Origin: Acanthopleura granulata
Lineage: Eukaryota > Mollusca > Polyplacophora > Chitonida > Chitonidae
Length of the DNA stretch: 64,000 nucleotides
Direction: 5' to 3'
NCBI GenBank assembly: GCA_016165875.1
Contig: JABBOT010000010.1
Location: 8,587,875-8,651,874 of the forward strand
In this document: piece by piece, positions 12,151-26,600 of the stretch
How the letters are laid out: the number at the start of each line of letters is the position of its first letter
Numbering within the stretch: the first letter of the stretch is position 1
Notes under the pieces: generated by a model
Told to the model about the DNA's origin: nothing
Databases searched by the model: none
Seen by the model: the letters and a program-made list of their open reading frames with translations, nothing else
Position numbers and translations under genes: made by a program

Positions 12151-15100
12151 GTGCCATTGTCAGCTCCTAGCAACAGGGCTCTGTTCATAGGTAGAACGTT
12201 CATACAAGTCAGCACACCTTTAAATGTGTCGCTTCTCAGTCTGGTGCTGGTAAAGGAATGCTGTAAATAAAGTACCCAAAAGAATGTGTAAATCAAGCAT
12301 CAAACGCAATTTATATACTAGTTAGTTTCTGACTTTTATCATTTTAAATTGGCATGAAAAAGAAAATTCAACGAAAAACATTGTATCCTTTCGTTTTTCT
12401 GTCCAACTTCTATTTTTGTTCCCACAATATGGTTGAGATACTGGCGACATAGCATTAAGCCATCATCATTCCTTCAATTTTTGTATGTGCAGCAAGAAAT
12501 ATAAATCCCTTTCTGACACATTTTACTGGGTTACAATATTTCATTGTATTGTTAGGCACTAATGATGTAACAAGACTTTTTTTTTCCTTGTGATTTTTCT
12601 AAAATATCAGGATTAAATGGTCAGCATAGCTGTTTACATTCACCAGTGAACTTCAGAAGAATGTTCAAGTTAAAAATTTCCCATATACATGCAGGGCACC
12701 CTGAAGTCTGCCTTAGAATTCAAAAGACATGTACTTAAAAGCACTTTTAATTCTATTCAAGAAAGCTTTTAAAAGTAACTGAATACACTTTTCAGAAGTG
12801 CGTTTTATGAAAACAACTTCTTTTTTATGTGTATTTTCCTTTAAGATATAATACAAGCTGACTTGGGCACTGTGGTACAAAAAACGGCAAAAAAATCATG
12901 TTTAACTAGGACAGAGGACAACTTACATGTGCTTCCACAGAACTATGGACTCCTATCTTATTGGCAGTGGTGGCTGTGATGATCTGATGATTGTAGAAGC
13001 TCAAACAGTGGACTGGCTCAGACGGACCTACAGTACAAATACACACACATTGGTCTGTCAACCATATGCATTTGGCAGGAACATGAAGTTTAATAGTTTG
13101 ACTGCTGAAATTTCTTTTATTTTATACTTTTGTCACACAATAAAATAGGTAAAATAATAACTCAGCAGCAGTAGAAAAATGAGCATGTGATTCAGTATAA
13201 ATGAGTTCATAGAGTTCAATCAGATCCTAAACTTATATCCTCCACCCATGATGGCCGGATTGTCAGAGTATGACCCTCTGACCATAAAACGACCATACAC
13301 TGACCACGGGCCAATAGTGAACAAATTTGCCATCACTATCGGCATGTCATCCGGCCATCATACATGGATGATGACTGGATCATGGTGCCACAATGCGCAT
13401 ATGATTATGGGACATCACCCGGCATGCATCACTTCCATATTCTAGCCTTAGTTTAAAGATACATATTTATTTTACTATCTTGTAAAACTGTGATAACTAT
13501 GTAAAAGTCTTTCTAATTCTGATAAATTGGCACAACTTTAGTTCCAAAGCCTTCTACGGACAAAATTCATAATCAGCTTTTGTAAATCTGTCATGGCCGT
13601 AACGAAATATCTCAACCTGTGGCAGTTTTGCATGAGGGAGCTCCATAAGGTCATATCATTGTCTTCAGTATACTGCTTATGTACTGATTACAGTGTTTCT
13701 CAAAAATAAGAGGCGACAGCCTTATGATCCTCTTCAGTGATCTCAAATTGGCACCTTTTGCATGTAGCAGCGCTTTAAGGTGGCATCTGTAAGGTAACAT
13801 CTGTAAGGTAACATCTGTAAGGTCACATCATTATGTTCATCACACTGCTCCATGCAGTCAATGCAAACTTAAGCTTGTCGAAAATAGGACATAGCAACCT
13901 TTCGATCCTCATCTGAGAGGCACAAGTTGAAAATGGCGAACAACTTTCCATTCTCCTGAATGGAGTAAATAGTAATGTCAAGAAAACACATCAGCTGGGG
14001 ACAGAGGCCAAGTGCTAGATACAGTAGCTGGGTATGTCACATTATCATGGCCTGACAAATGACAAAAAGTCATCAGATGAGTTCAATTTGTGTTCACATG
14101 ACTGAAATCAGTACATCTGAATGATCGGTGTGCCCAAAATCGGTACCTTCTAATGACAATAAACTCTAATGAGCATACGCCGGTCATTCAGCAATCACCC
14201 ACGGATGATGGCCGGAGGATCACGGAGCGAGGGGAAATGATCGGCGTTGGGTGAGCCGAGGGTTAGCATATCCTAAGGCTATGATGGGCATAGAATTTAA
14301 GGTTAGGATCCAACTGTACTGTACATCATTAAGGCATAAAGTGGAAAGGTCCTTACCTCTGAAGTGAGAGACATCTTTCCCATCATCTACCTTCCATAGC
14401 TTGATGGACTGGTCAAAGGAAGTTGTCACAAAACTGTTCTTATTGTAGGCCTTAATCTGAAACAGCCATGGGTCAGAAGCCGCTCAAGACTCATAAATAC
14501 CAAATACATGTGCAAGACACACTTCAGACTTTTTTCAAATCAGTTAATTTTTTATTATTCTTCTTGTCTGTTTCAGTTCAAGGTAGGATATCACAGTGCA
14601 CTGTGAACTTTTTCTTCAGTTCAAGCCATGGTTCCTTATACTAGGAAGCTATCACATGTAAAGTGTGACCCATTATTCTCCATAGTTACCATGCTTTTTG
14701 GTCGTAAGTACATGTGGTAACAGATTACTTCTCCTCTTTGACAAGCGTTTCTGTCTGGTAGGATCATACAAGCTTCTTTCTGCTCTAACCTCACCTGTAG
14801 TATTTCCCCATCATGTCCCTTCCAGGCCCCCAACAGCAGCCCAGTCCTGAGGTCCAGCACGGCCAGGAGGCCTGTGGAGTAGCCCATGGCCACCCAGTCT
14901 GAACTGGGACTCACCGTCACACATCGGATCAGCCCTGTAATAAACCAACACATCAGATCTGCCACGTAACAAATTATAAACGCATCACATAAGCCATGTA
15001 TAAACAAATCAACACACTGAGCCAGCCCTGTAACAAATCAACACACTGAGCCAGCCCTGTAACAAATCAACACACTGAGTCAGCATTGTAACACACCAAA

Positions 15101-18100
15101 AGATCAGATCAGCCATGTATGAACAAACCAACACACTGAGCCAGTCCTGGAGCAAACTATTAACACATCAGATCAGCCATCTATAAACAAAAACACACAC
15201 TGAGCCAAGCCCTGTAACAAACTGACACACTGAGTCAGCCTTGTAACACACCATCACACTGAGTCAACCCCGTAACAAACCAAAACAATGGGTCAGCCCA
15301 GCAACAAACCAACACGTCAGATCAGCCATCTAAGACACCAGCATACTGGTTCAGCCCTGTAACAAACCAACACACTGAGTCAGCCCTGTAACAAACCATC
15401 ACACTGAGTCAACCCTGTAACAAACCATCACACTAAGTCAGCCCTGTAGCAAACCAAAATATTGGGTCAGTCCTGTAACAAACCAACACAATGAGTCAGC
15501 CCTGTAACAAACCAACATACTGGGTCAGCTCTGTAACTAACCAACACATTGAGTAAGCCTGATAACAAACCAACACAATGGGTCAGCCCTGTACCAAACC
15601 AAGCCATCAGATCAGACAAACCAACACACTGGGTCAGCCCTGTAACAAACCAACACACTGAGCCAAGCCCTGTAACAAACTGACACACTGAGTCAGCCTT
15701 GTAACACACCATCACACTGAGTCAACCCCGTAACAAACCAAAACAATGGGTCAGTCCAGCAACAAACCAACACGTCAGATCAGCCATCTAAGACACCAGC
15801 ATACTGGGTCAACCTTGCAGCAAATCAACACATCATATCAGCCCTGTAACAAACCAACACACTGAGTCAGCCCTGTAACAACCCAACACACTAAGTCAGC
15901 CCTGTAGCAAACCAAAATACTGGGTCAGTCCTGTAACAAACCAACACAATGAGTCAGCCCTGTAACAAACCAACATACTGGGTCAGCTCTGTAACTAACC
16001 AACACATTGAGTAAGCCTGATAACAAACCAACACAATGGGTCAGCCCTGTACCAAACCAAGCCATCAGATCAGACAAACCAACACACTGGGTCAGCCCTG
16101 TAACAAACCAACACACTGAGTCAGCCCTGTAACAAATCAACATATCGATTCAACCCTTTAACAAACCAACACATAAATTCAATCCTTTAACAAACCAACA
16201 CATCAGATTAGCCCTGTAACAAACTATAAATACATCACATCAGCCCTGTAACCAAGACATCAATCCAACTCAAAAACCAACCAACACATTGGATCTGCCT
16301 TATAACAAACCAACACCTCAGACCAACTCAGTAAAAAATCAACACATCAAATCAACCCTGTAATAAAACAACACATCAAATCAACCCAATAACCAACCAA
16401 CACATTGGATCAACCTTATAACAAACCAACATATCAGATCAGCCCTGCAATAAAACAAGCCAATAAAAAACCAGCACACTGCAGACCTGTAACAAACCAA
16501 CACAGAGGATCAGCCTTATAACCAACCAATACATAGGAACAACCCTGTAACAAAAGAAAGAAGCCAAAAATATACTTACCTGAGGAATTTGAAGTACACT
16601 TGAACTCATGAGCATACTTAGGACCGCGCAGGTCCAGAAACCTACAACAAAGCACAGATTTCATATCTTCTGAAATACCCAAATTGCTGTGATATGCATC
16701 CACTCTTCCACTGGTTTATGCTTGTTCGTTTCAAGTGCTTTCAAGACAGTTAACATTTCAGTGGAGACTCAACTGGTCTGTACATGTAGGGTACAAATTC
16801 TTTCTAACATACAAGTTCTGTCTTGCCTAAAATGGAATTATAAGACTGGATCAATGGAGAAATTCTTTATATTTTAACCCTGACGTTGCGTTTTGCATCA
16901 ACACCTATCAACCAATTCATAAAATATATTTTTCCAAATGTTTGTTTTAATAATAAGATAATTTGAGACTCAAAATTTGGAAAATGGTTAACATTAGGCA
17001 ATGCAATACCTAAAACCATGTGTAAACATCTGCACCTGATACTTGAAACAACTACTAAAAAAGAATTAAAAAATCACTTATTTATCTGATAAGGGTTCAA
17101 TGCCATACTCAACAATATTCCAGTTACGTGACAGTAGTTAGGTTTATGATTGGTGGAAAGACAAATTTATTTGCTGAGAAGAAGGAATCAGGTTTACTAC
17201 CTGAGCGTGCCCTCGGTGGTGGCAGTCATCAGGTGGGGATTTGGGGCCGGCAGCGGGGAAAGGGCCAGCACAGGGCTGTGCTTGGAAGAGTCTAGCTGAC
17301 TGACCACCATTGCTGTAAATGGGTCCCAGATCTGACCAATACAAAAACAGTATACATATCAGGTTGGCACAAGACATGTATACATATATCTAACGTTCTG
17401 TAAGACCCCTGGTGTGTTTTCTGAAGGTCAGATTAACACTGTGCACAGGTATGCTGCTTGATACAGTTTATGCCACAGATAGCAGGTAAAACACCCATGT
17501 CAATCCTCTGACACACTACTACATACATGTTCCGTTTATGCCACAGATAGCAGGTAAAACAACCATGTCAATCCCCTGACACATTACTACATACATGTAC
17601 GGTTTATGCCACAGATACCAGGTAAAACAACCATGTCAATCCTCTGACACACTACTACATACATGTACGGTTTATGCCACAGATAGCAGGTAAAACAACC
17701 ATGTCAATCCCCTGACACATTACTACATACATGTTCGGTTTATGCCACAGATACCAGGTAAAACAACCATGTCAATCCCCTGACACATTACTACATACAT
17801 GTACGGTTTATGTCACAGATACCAGGTAAAACAACCATGTCAATCCCCTGACACATTACTACATACATGTAGGAGTATAAAACTGAACATTTTCTGCAGG
17901 GTACAATTTTTGCTATTAAACAATGAACATTTCTTCTGACTTCAGAATCATGTACCCATTCTGTAATACATCAACAGGAATAATTTGTACTCTGTTTATA
18001 AGCCAGAAGCCTCCCACCAATGCGGTCGCTGTGAGTGCAAGCCCAGCTCATGCTGGCTTCCTCTCCAGCCATACAAAGGAAGGTCGATCAGCAACCTGCG

Positions 18101-20645
18101 GATGGTCGTGGGTTTCCACCGAGCAAGCCTGGTTTCCTCCCACCATAATGCTTGCTGCCATTGTGTAACTGAAATATTCTTGGGTACAACGTAAAACACC
18201 AATCAAATAAATAAATAAATAGATCTTACATGGACTGTGCTGTCACATGAGGCTATATATCTCATGGTCTCCACAAAGGCCACAGAAAACACAGACTTCT
18301 TGTGGGAGGAGTAACTCCACTGACACCTGGAACTGAAAACAACAAATGTATAACACCTCTGTGATCACCAAACCTAGCAAAACAGCAAGAACAGAATACA
18401 CTGAGCAGATACATACATGGAGCTAATAAAAAGGGTACCATGAGATACGATTATCTCTGCTAAAAGTCTGGTGAGGCCCTAACACCAATAAGACTGCCTT
18501 CCACCAAAGAACTGCCTCAAAGGTAATACATGTAAATGTTTGAAATTATTTTACAGAACTTTCAGAATTCTGAACACAAGATTAAATGCAGTACCATTAT
18601 TTGATCCAGTCTCAACTATATGGTAGTTTTCACAGATCACATTCATAGTTTATTATAGCTTGAAATCAAAATACATCTAACTTTACTACTTTAAGATTAT
18701 GACAAAATTATTGTGGGCTTCGTCGGTGTTTGCTACACTGAATACATGAAAAATATTAAAGACATCAATGTTTCATGTGGGTTGGAACAGTCTAGGCCTT
18801 TTTGTCTACAGCCAATGAAACAATTTAGAAACAAAAACAACAACACAAATCAAACAGCATATTTACATAAATAACCCTGCACACCAAATGAATACAGCTT
18901 TCACTTACATATGATTATCTTGTGGCCACAGAAGACACAAACTGCAGTTGAAGGTCACATCTTACACACCATTTCAATGATGTCTTTAATTCTGCGGTAT
19001 GTTGGCAATTCAAAGAGAGCTAAGTCAATGAATCTACTAAATATATTACTGACTGACTGACTTACACTGCTGAGCCGTCGCCATCACTACGCAGTGACCA
19101 CAACTTGACTGTCTTGTCCTTGCTGGCACTGATGAAGGAGTTCTCATTATTCATCACACACACGGACCGAATGCTGTTAGTGTGACCTGTAAACACACAT
19201 ACAGGTGACCGGAGCATAGACAAAAAGATACACTGCAGGAGCAAACACAAGCACACATGCTTGTATGTGTCAGGAACAAAGTTCACAAACATATGACAGG
19301 AGCAAGTACGCACCCATACACATCAAAAGCAAAGACACACACACTTGTCTGTGCGAATAATGCAAATGAAAAAACCCATATGTCAAAATTAAACACAAAT
19401 GCAACAGCAGCAAATGTATAGAAAACTGTTACATGAACAAATACAAACCCAAACATTTCTGAAAATGTCACAATTACCACACTAGACATGGCAGTAAACC
19501 AGCAACCTCAAATATACACTGAAATTTGGACAGCTTGATCGTTTTACCACTACCTGTACATGAGATCATTTTACCAATACCTGTACATGAGGTAATTTTA
19601 CCACTACCTGTAATTGAGATCATTTTACCACTACCTGTACATGAGTACCATGACTTCTCTACATTTGCTTATTTATCAATTTACCATTTATAAATGAGAA
19701 AACCTAAAAACAGCTCTGACTCCAGAACTCCAGTATTCTGTTTGGTTCTTGTGTGGCAGACATGTACAATTACTGTCTTCATATTTTCATCCATCCTAAC
19801 TGAAGTATGAGTGCACTCCAAAATTTCAGATTTTCTTGCTGCTAAGGTTACAAGACATCCCAGACATTATCATCTTCATCATATCACAGACACTGAATTT
19901 TAATTTTGGTATCCACAAACAATGAAGATTACGAAATCAACATCACATAATACGAGTTCAATAATGTACAGGTATGTATGCAATGTACGTATGCAATATG
20001 TTATGTATGTAATAATGTACAATAAATAAATGTGTACATACATGTACATATAAACCTGTACATTCACAAGTAACAAAACTTACCACGGAATGTTTGAAGT
20101 TTTATCTGTTTAAAATTAAACATGGTATCTCTTTCACTGAGGCCTGAAAATAGAAGTAGTTTAACTGATGTCATGATTTGTTCATCATGTCTTTATCCTA
20201 TTAAATGCTCTACAACCATGTGCATTGCACTGTACATGAAAAGCAATCAAGTAAACACTCATTTACATGCAGCTTGAAATCACAGTTTGAATCATTATTG
20301 CCTTATTGAGGCACACTCTTAACCTGTACTCCATCTGATTATCTCCCAGTAATAAAACAAAAACAAACTGTAAGATAAGACATGTCGATAATGAAATCAA
20401 GACCTAACAAAACATTTCAATATACATGATTTATTTTATATATATATGTGTATCAGTATTCCAATCAAGGCACATAGTCTTTGATACTCTTTTAACCTAT
20501 TGTAGTAACCAGTAAAAGTATACATATACAGATATGAAGCAACAGTTGCAATGTAAGGTGTAAGTCTACATTACCTAGTTCATGTTCCCAATAGGCCAGC
20601 CAGTTGCCCCTCAGGTGCCGTTCTGTTTGCAGGTCCATGTCTGTG
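12132..20645 (-). CDS. WDR81: WDR81 exons 18-27: C-terminal WD40 repeats
   Basis: Ten short exons encode about residues 1699-2037. WD-type strands are visible: [20 protein letters not shown] ending in [26 protein letters not shown] ending in [27 protein letters not shown] ending in [31 protein letters not shown] ending in [30 protein letters not shown] with IGVHS, and [20 protein letters not shown] ending the chain. A beta-propeller of this type would mediate protein contacts. All ten exon phases agree. For exon 21 the acceptor at 18333-18334 was chosen, giving [13 protein letters not shown]; another AG six nt downstream also keeps frame. Confidence 0.92.
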
Positions 20646-23600
20646 CTACAAACAACAGGAAAATCATGTAAGGTGAATACCACTCTACTACAACTACCTT
20701 CAAAACAAAAACAAATTCCTTTACTGATTACGTGATTCTTGAGCACGGCAAAAAACACCAATCAAATAAGGAAATAAATACTGATTTCCAGTATAGGTTA
20801 ACTTTATTTCTGCCAAAAACGGAAATCTTTCAAAACCTTGCACAACCACATTTTACCTGGCATCTGGCCAATACTAAGGAAACAATAAAACAAGACACAT
20901 CAAATCGATACGATGGCCCAACAGCAGTACAGTGCAGCCTACACTAATGAGCTCCTGTAGTGCCACTGATGAGTTTTACCTTATACATGAGTAGTGTAAC
21001 TCAGAAAATGATGACTTCATTCTAACTCAATATTTCAGCATTTTATTTTGCCATCATTAGGAGAGTACTGAGCTCACCATCTGAGCTTCTCAGGATCAAC
21101 GGCCAGTATCCCTGAGCTTTTCAGCTTCTTGTTCAGCTGTATATCAGTGACCGGTGCCTCAGGCTCTCCCTGGAACTGAATCCTGTTCCCAACTATGGCC
21201 ACATTAGAGCCAATCTCTCCACTCTCAGACTGCTCAGGGCTGAATGGAGGCGCCTTTAAGTCTGGAGTCAGAAATATGTAAGACTGTAATACAATCAATA
21301 CATGTAAATCCTACTGATCTGTTGTATATGAAAGACATTCCCTTGGAAATACTTCATGTGTAGGTCAGAAAAAAGGAATAGCTTGTAGATTCTGAAAATT
21401 AGACGCGGAAAAGCTTAGTACAAATTTCTCATGTCATAATGTTGCAATATATGTATATCCTTTATGGTTAAAGACAGGCAATGCAAAATGCATTCTGGAT
21501 GCATAAGAAGAGAGAACAAGTAAAGCATGACAACGTCTAATATAAACTTCATAAAACATACCTCCAAAATCTGAATAAACCAGACACATGTACATGCAAA
21601 TGAGACATAAATATCAAACTATCATCTAATCTGTCTGACTACATGACTGTCACATAGATTAGTTATATCTGCCTCAGTGGACAGTTAAGATGTCTTACCC
21701 GCGACAGGTGATCCAGGTGTGACATCCTCACTGACCTGAGAGGACATCTGATCATGTTGACTACACAATTGTCACACAGTGCTGTCTGCCTCAGTGGGCA
21801 GTTAAGATGTCTTACCCGCGACAGGTGATCCAGGGGTGACATCCTCACTGACCTGAGAGGACATCTGATCATGTTGACTACACAATTGTCACACATTTCT
21901 GTTTGCCTCAGTGGACTGTTGTCATGTCTTACCTGTGACAGGTGATCCAGGGGTGACATCCTCACTGACCTGACAGGACATCTGATCATGTTGACTACAC
22001 AACTGTCACACACTGCTGTCTGCCTCAGTGGACAGTTGTCATGTCTTACCTGTGACAGGTGATCCAGGAGTGACATCCTCACTGACCTGAGAGGACATCT
22101 GATCATGCTGACTACATAGTACACGGATCAAGTCATCATTCTTAAGATGTTGTTCAATATGTATGCTGGAAACAAAGTAGTGTATATGCATATGAAAATA
22201 AAAAGACAATTGTGCAATCATAATGACAATGAGAAACTCAAACCACATGTGATGTTTCATATATCCACTAGCTTTTAATCTTCAAGGGCAAAGCCAATGG
22301 ACATATGAAACGTCCTACATGACGATGCCTTGAGTTTTTCATTAGCATTATCAGAGATCACATGTACTAGGATGAGTTTCAATAAGTATATAATTTTGAC
22401 GTTATTTCAGCGTTTCACCAGGTATTCATTGGACAGGATCTGACGTCAGTACTGGCTGAACACAGCGGGTGTATAAAATCTGCAACAAAATTTTGACTTC
22501 CTGTCTATAAATACTTAAATAAGCTTCATTTTTGTCAACATTAGAAATAACTTTTCCAGAAATGAAACAAAATTTGAGTTTTGTTTAACATCATTCCTTA
22601 AAGAATTTTTATGATAGTTTTATGGATTTGAGAAACCAGGAGGCCCATTATAAACCATTAGCATTTGGCAAGTTTATATTGACCGACTTTCCCATGTGTG
22701 ACATACAGAGGCACAGCATATGTACCTGTATGACAAGTGTTCCTACACAAACATATATGTACACTGTAAGACTGCACTAAGGGCCACAGAAGCACCAGTG
22801 ACCCCTTATGGTGTCAACAGTGAGAGCGGCCAAATCTAACTGATTCCCTGTTCAAGGCCTTGTTGAAACGTATATCTCAAAAGCAATGAAAGCACTGAAC
22901 ACAATCTTTTCTATGGCTCTAATCCATTAATATTAGTACACACCAACTGAATTCTTTCTCATAAATTGCTGGAATGTTTTTTCAAAGGAATATATCCTTA
23001 CATCACAACAAACACAACACTGTTGGCAAATATGTATACCTGCCAAAGATTCTACATAATGGAATGTATGAAGTGAAGGCCAGTTCAGGGGAGAAGACTC
23101 TTGCTAACTCCTCCATTATCCTCTCCTTGTTGGCTGCTTTAGTTTCACATGGTTCTTCTGTTGAAATATGCATACAGTTCAAAATGAATTAATTTTATGA
23201 CTACATATACATCACACAGTTCAAATACAATTAATTACAAAGGACTCACACTTAACACTAACTCGATTAAAGGGTGTACCACATTAGTTCATGAAAACAA
23301 GAAGATTCATGGCAAGCATTTTAGGAAGGCTGTTAACACAACCAATCCTGCACATGTAAGCAATTAAGTGTGTCCTGGGTGTCAAGTTCATTCGTAACTA
23401 ACAATGCCATGGGGGTATTTGAAAGTACTACTAAAATACATCAAAATGCACAACATCCAACACAGGAACCCCAGAACAGACGAACTTTCAATTCTGTGGA
23501 AATAATGGCATTCCTTACTCCTTTAAAATGTTTCCAAACCAAATGGTAACATGATCCGAAGTCCATAAGTAGTGCCATTTGTACACTGGGAATTTCAATT

Positions 23601-26600
23601 GATTTAAATTGAGGAGATAAATGTTATCTGGTGGACATGGAAAAAATTTTTGCCTTAACCCAGGACTATGAAATTTCCATATAGTACCCTCTATATGAGT
23701 GATCTGCACATGTAGATGTAAGTAAACAGGCCTTACCCCTGTCATCCTGGGCAGGTGAGAGGCTGTACTGCTTCTTCCAGGAGCCCGTGTTACTTGGGGA
23801 CTGGGCAGAGCTGAGGTAACTCACACTGACAGGGGTGCCTATACTGTACTCCTGAGTCTCAGAATCCATCTTGATGTTCAGGTAACTGTCATCAGTGGAC
23901 CCAGGACTGGCACCTGTGGGTAGGACAGGTGTACACAAGTTCAGACAATTATCCCAATTATGATGTTATGGTCACAAACAGGCATTAACCATATACCTAC
24001 GTCACACAATATGGCGATGACATTAAGTAAATCTCGCCATTTATATGAGATAATCAAAGTCATCCAAGTAGGATAAAATGAAAATCGCCAATGACAAAAT
24101 ACACATAGTGGACATCTACATGCAAGTCATAAGCGAAGAGAAAAAAGTAAGTCACCACAAAGATAAGTTGTTCAGATGTTTGCTTTTCAATCAGTATAAA
24201 TCACGTGTCGGTTTAATCCCAGACAAAGGATCCTAAGCATAGTTGGTTTACGTGGTCTCACATGAAGTTCGTCAGATATCACCTGCTTTCCACCAATACT
24301 AGTATAACTTTACATGTATTCGGATCCTGAAGACACAAAATACAATGACGAACCCAGGCTATTACTGAGAAGTCAGAAATTAGGGAAAAATGTCAGAAAT
24401 ACAAATATTAATCATCAATGAAGAGATAAAAAAAATAGCCTGCTACATTTATCTTGTTTGTCAACAGTTTTAAAATCTATTCAATTCATATACAAATGAA
24501 TATTGACAATTTTGAAGATAACATAAAGGACAGAAATATATTTCCAAATTCAAAAGAAAACATTTAACACATTTTAAAAGCAAAACATTTGAAAATGTAT
24601 AAGCTTACAGAGACTTGATGCTGAGGCGACCTTGCTGAGAGTGGGAGCTACCCCAAGCTCTTTGGTGGACAACGAATCCCCCTCTGGTTTGGGCTGGGTG
24701 TGTACGGAATCAAAAGCAGCAAAGAATTTCTGCAGAAGGATTGTCATGTGTTTACGTGTCATCTCAAAGCCGATTCGTAGTCCGAGAATATAGATAACGT
24801 CTATAATCTTATAACAGAGGATGAGTCTGGGCAGAGAGCCTGACGGGAAACTGACGGATGGAATGGAAGCGAGACGAATGACAGGTAGTAGCATATCACA
24901 GATTAGTGTGTCCTGAAAATATAAACATAGTCTGAATCACTCGTTTTTTCCTTCACCGGGAGTTACAGTGTGTATATGTTGTATACAGGATTACTTAATG
25001 ACAGACAGGTTTATATGAGCCTTGTGGAAAGACCTAATTTTCATCAGGCATCAGAATTCATAAAGCATCACCTGTGCAGGTCAGAGATTGGGAAAATGGT
25101 ACAAGGTTTACAGCTCACCTACATTTACCCTTTAGTTGAAATGACCAATAGTTCCTTCTTTTGCTTGCACAGATTATTCACTAAGATCAATATTATATGT
25201 AACTCCTGTTGTGTCCAGACACTCTCTTAAATAGGCCAGCATTTAATCACAATAACAAGAAAACCAAAAGCAGATTACGTGCACCTGAATTTGTACATGC
25301 TAATGTGCCTAACTCTCTGCTTATACGTAGTAGTGCCGCACCTGTAGGATGTCCATGAGTGTCTTGTCAGAAAGGTACTGTGTGGCATGTCTCAGGAGAA
25401 CCACGGCACCGATAAGTCCCGCCTCTGCCCGCACTGTCATCCGCTTCATCGACACAGATATCTAAGGTGATACAATACATCAGCAGCATCACACAAATTG
25501 TCACTTGCCACACACACAAATATACCAGGCCAATTTTCAACCTGGCACTCAAACAAGTACACATGATGAAAAAATCACAACAAAATGATGTAAAATCCAA
25601 TACATTTGATTTATATTTTTGTGTTGTATGAGTGCCGAAACTTTCAACCTAGATCAAGCCCTGTACACACAAATTTACGTCTGTGTGTATTCAGCCTTTA
25701 TTCTTCATCTCATAGCCAGTTAAAGTTTTCTTCTGAAGTAATGGAGACCTGATACTTCACTGAACAGTGTTTTTCCAAGAGGCACTCACACACTTCACTG
25801 TTAATTCAAATGTTATTATACCATTTAGCTGAAAGGAGTCAAGTTATGGGTGAAAGAAAGCAGACTGCCTGAAGTAAACCATGGCACCTTGCCAGGCACA
25901 AGGACCTGACACAAACAACCTGACTTAAGGCCACAACCTGACCAGTGGGAGGCATCTGTGCTTCAATGACATGAAGCAGATGGAAGACTAGATTGCTCAG
26001 TTACATGAAGTAAAAACCTTCCCATCTTATTAAAAAGCGGATTTTAAAAAATATCCATTATCTGAAAGACAAATATCCATCAGTTGCTCACAAAATTAAT
26101 TAAATCTCCTGAAGCAGTTTATCACTTCAGATGCACATTAAAAGGTGATGAATTATCTTCACTGAAACTTATCTACACATTAGTAAGCTATTTCAGTTAC
26201 AGTTTTCTCAGAAGATGCTAAAACACACTATCAGAATGAAAACCTTAAAGAAAGATGTGTAAATTCTACAAAATGTGTACGAAGTTACCATGTCCTGTAT
26301 ACAGGGGAAGAATTGTGAGAGGACCACTCTCTCTCCATACAGCACAGCCATGCGACCCAAACAGTCCAGCAGCTTCCACGCATTCCTGTCCCCGGCCACC
26401 AGCTGACATGACTGCACTGAAGACACACCTGTAACAACACATCAAACTTCATTATCCTACACACTCATGCAGGTAACAACACTTCAAACTTCATTATCCT
26501 ACACGCTCATACAGGTAACAACACATCAAACTTCATTATCCTACACGCTCATACAGGTAACAACACTTCAAACTTCATTATCCTACACACTCATACAGGT

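Noticed and set aside
21663..22124. Minus-strand open frame of 153 codons with a 39-residue repeat
   Set aside because: It is an out-of-frame reading of the 117-bp duplications of WDR81 exon 16, whose true frame is different.
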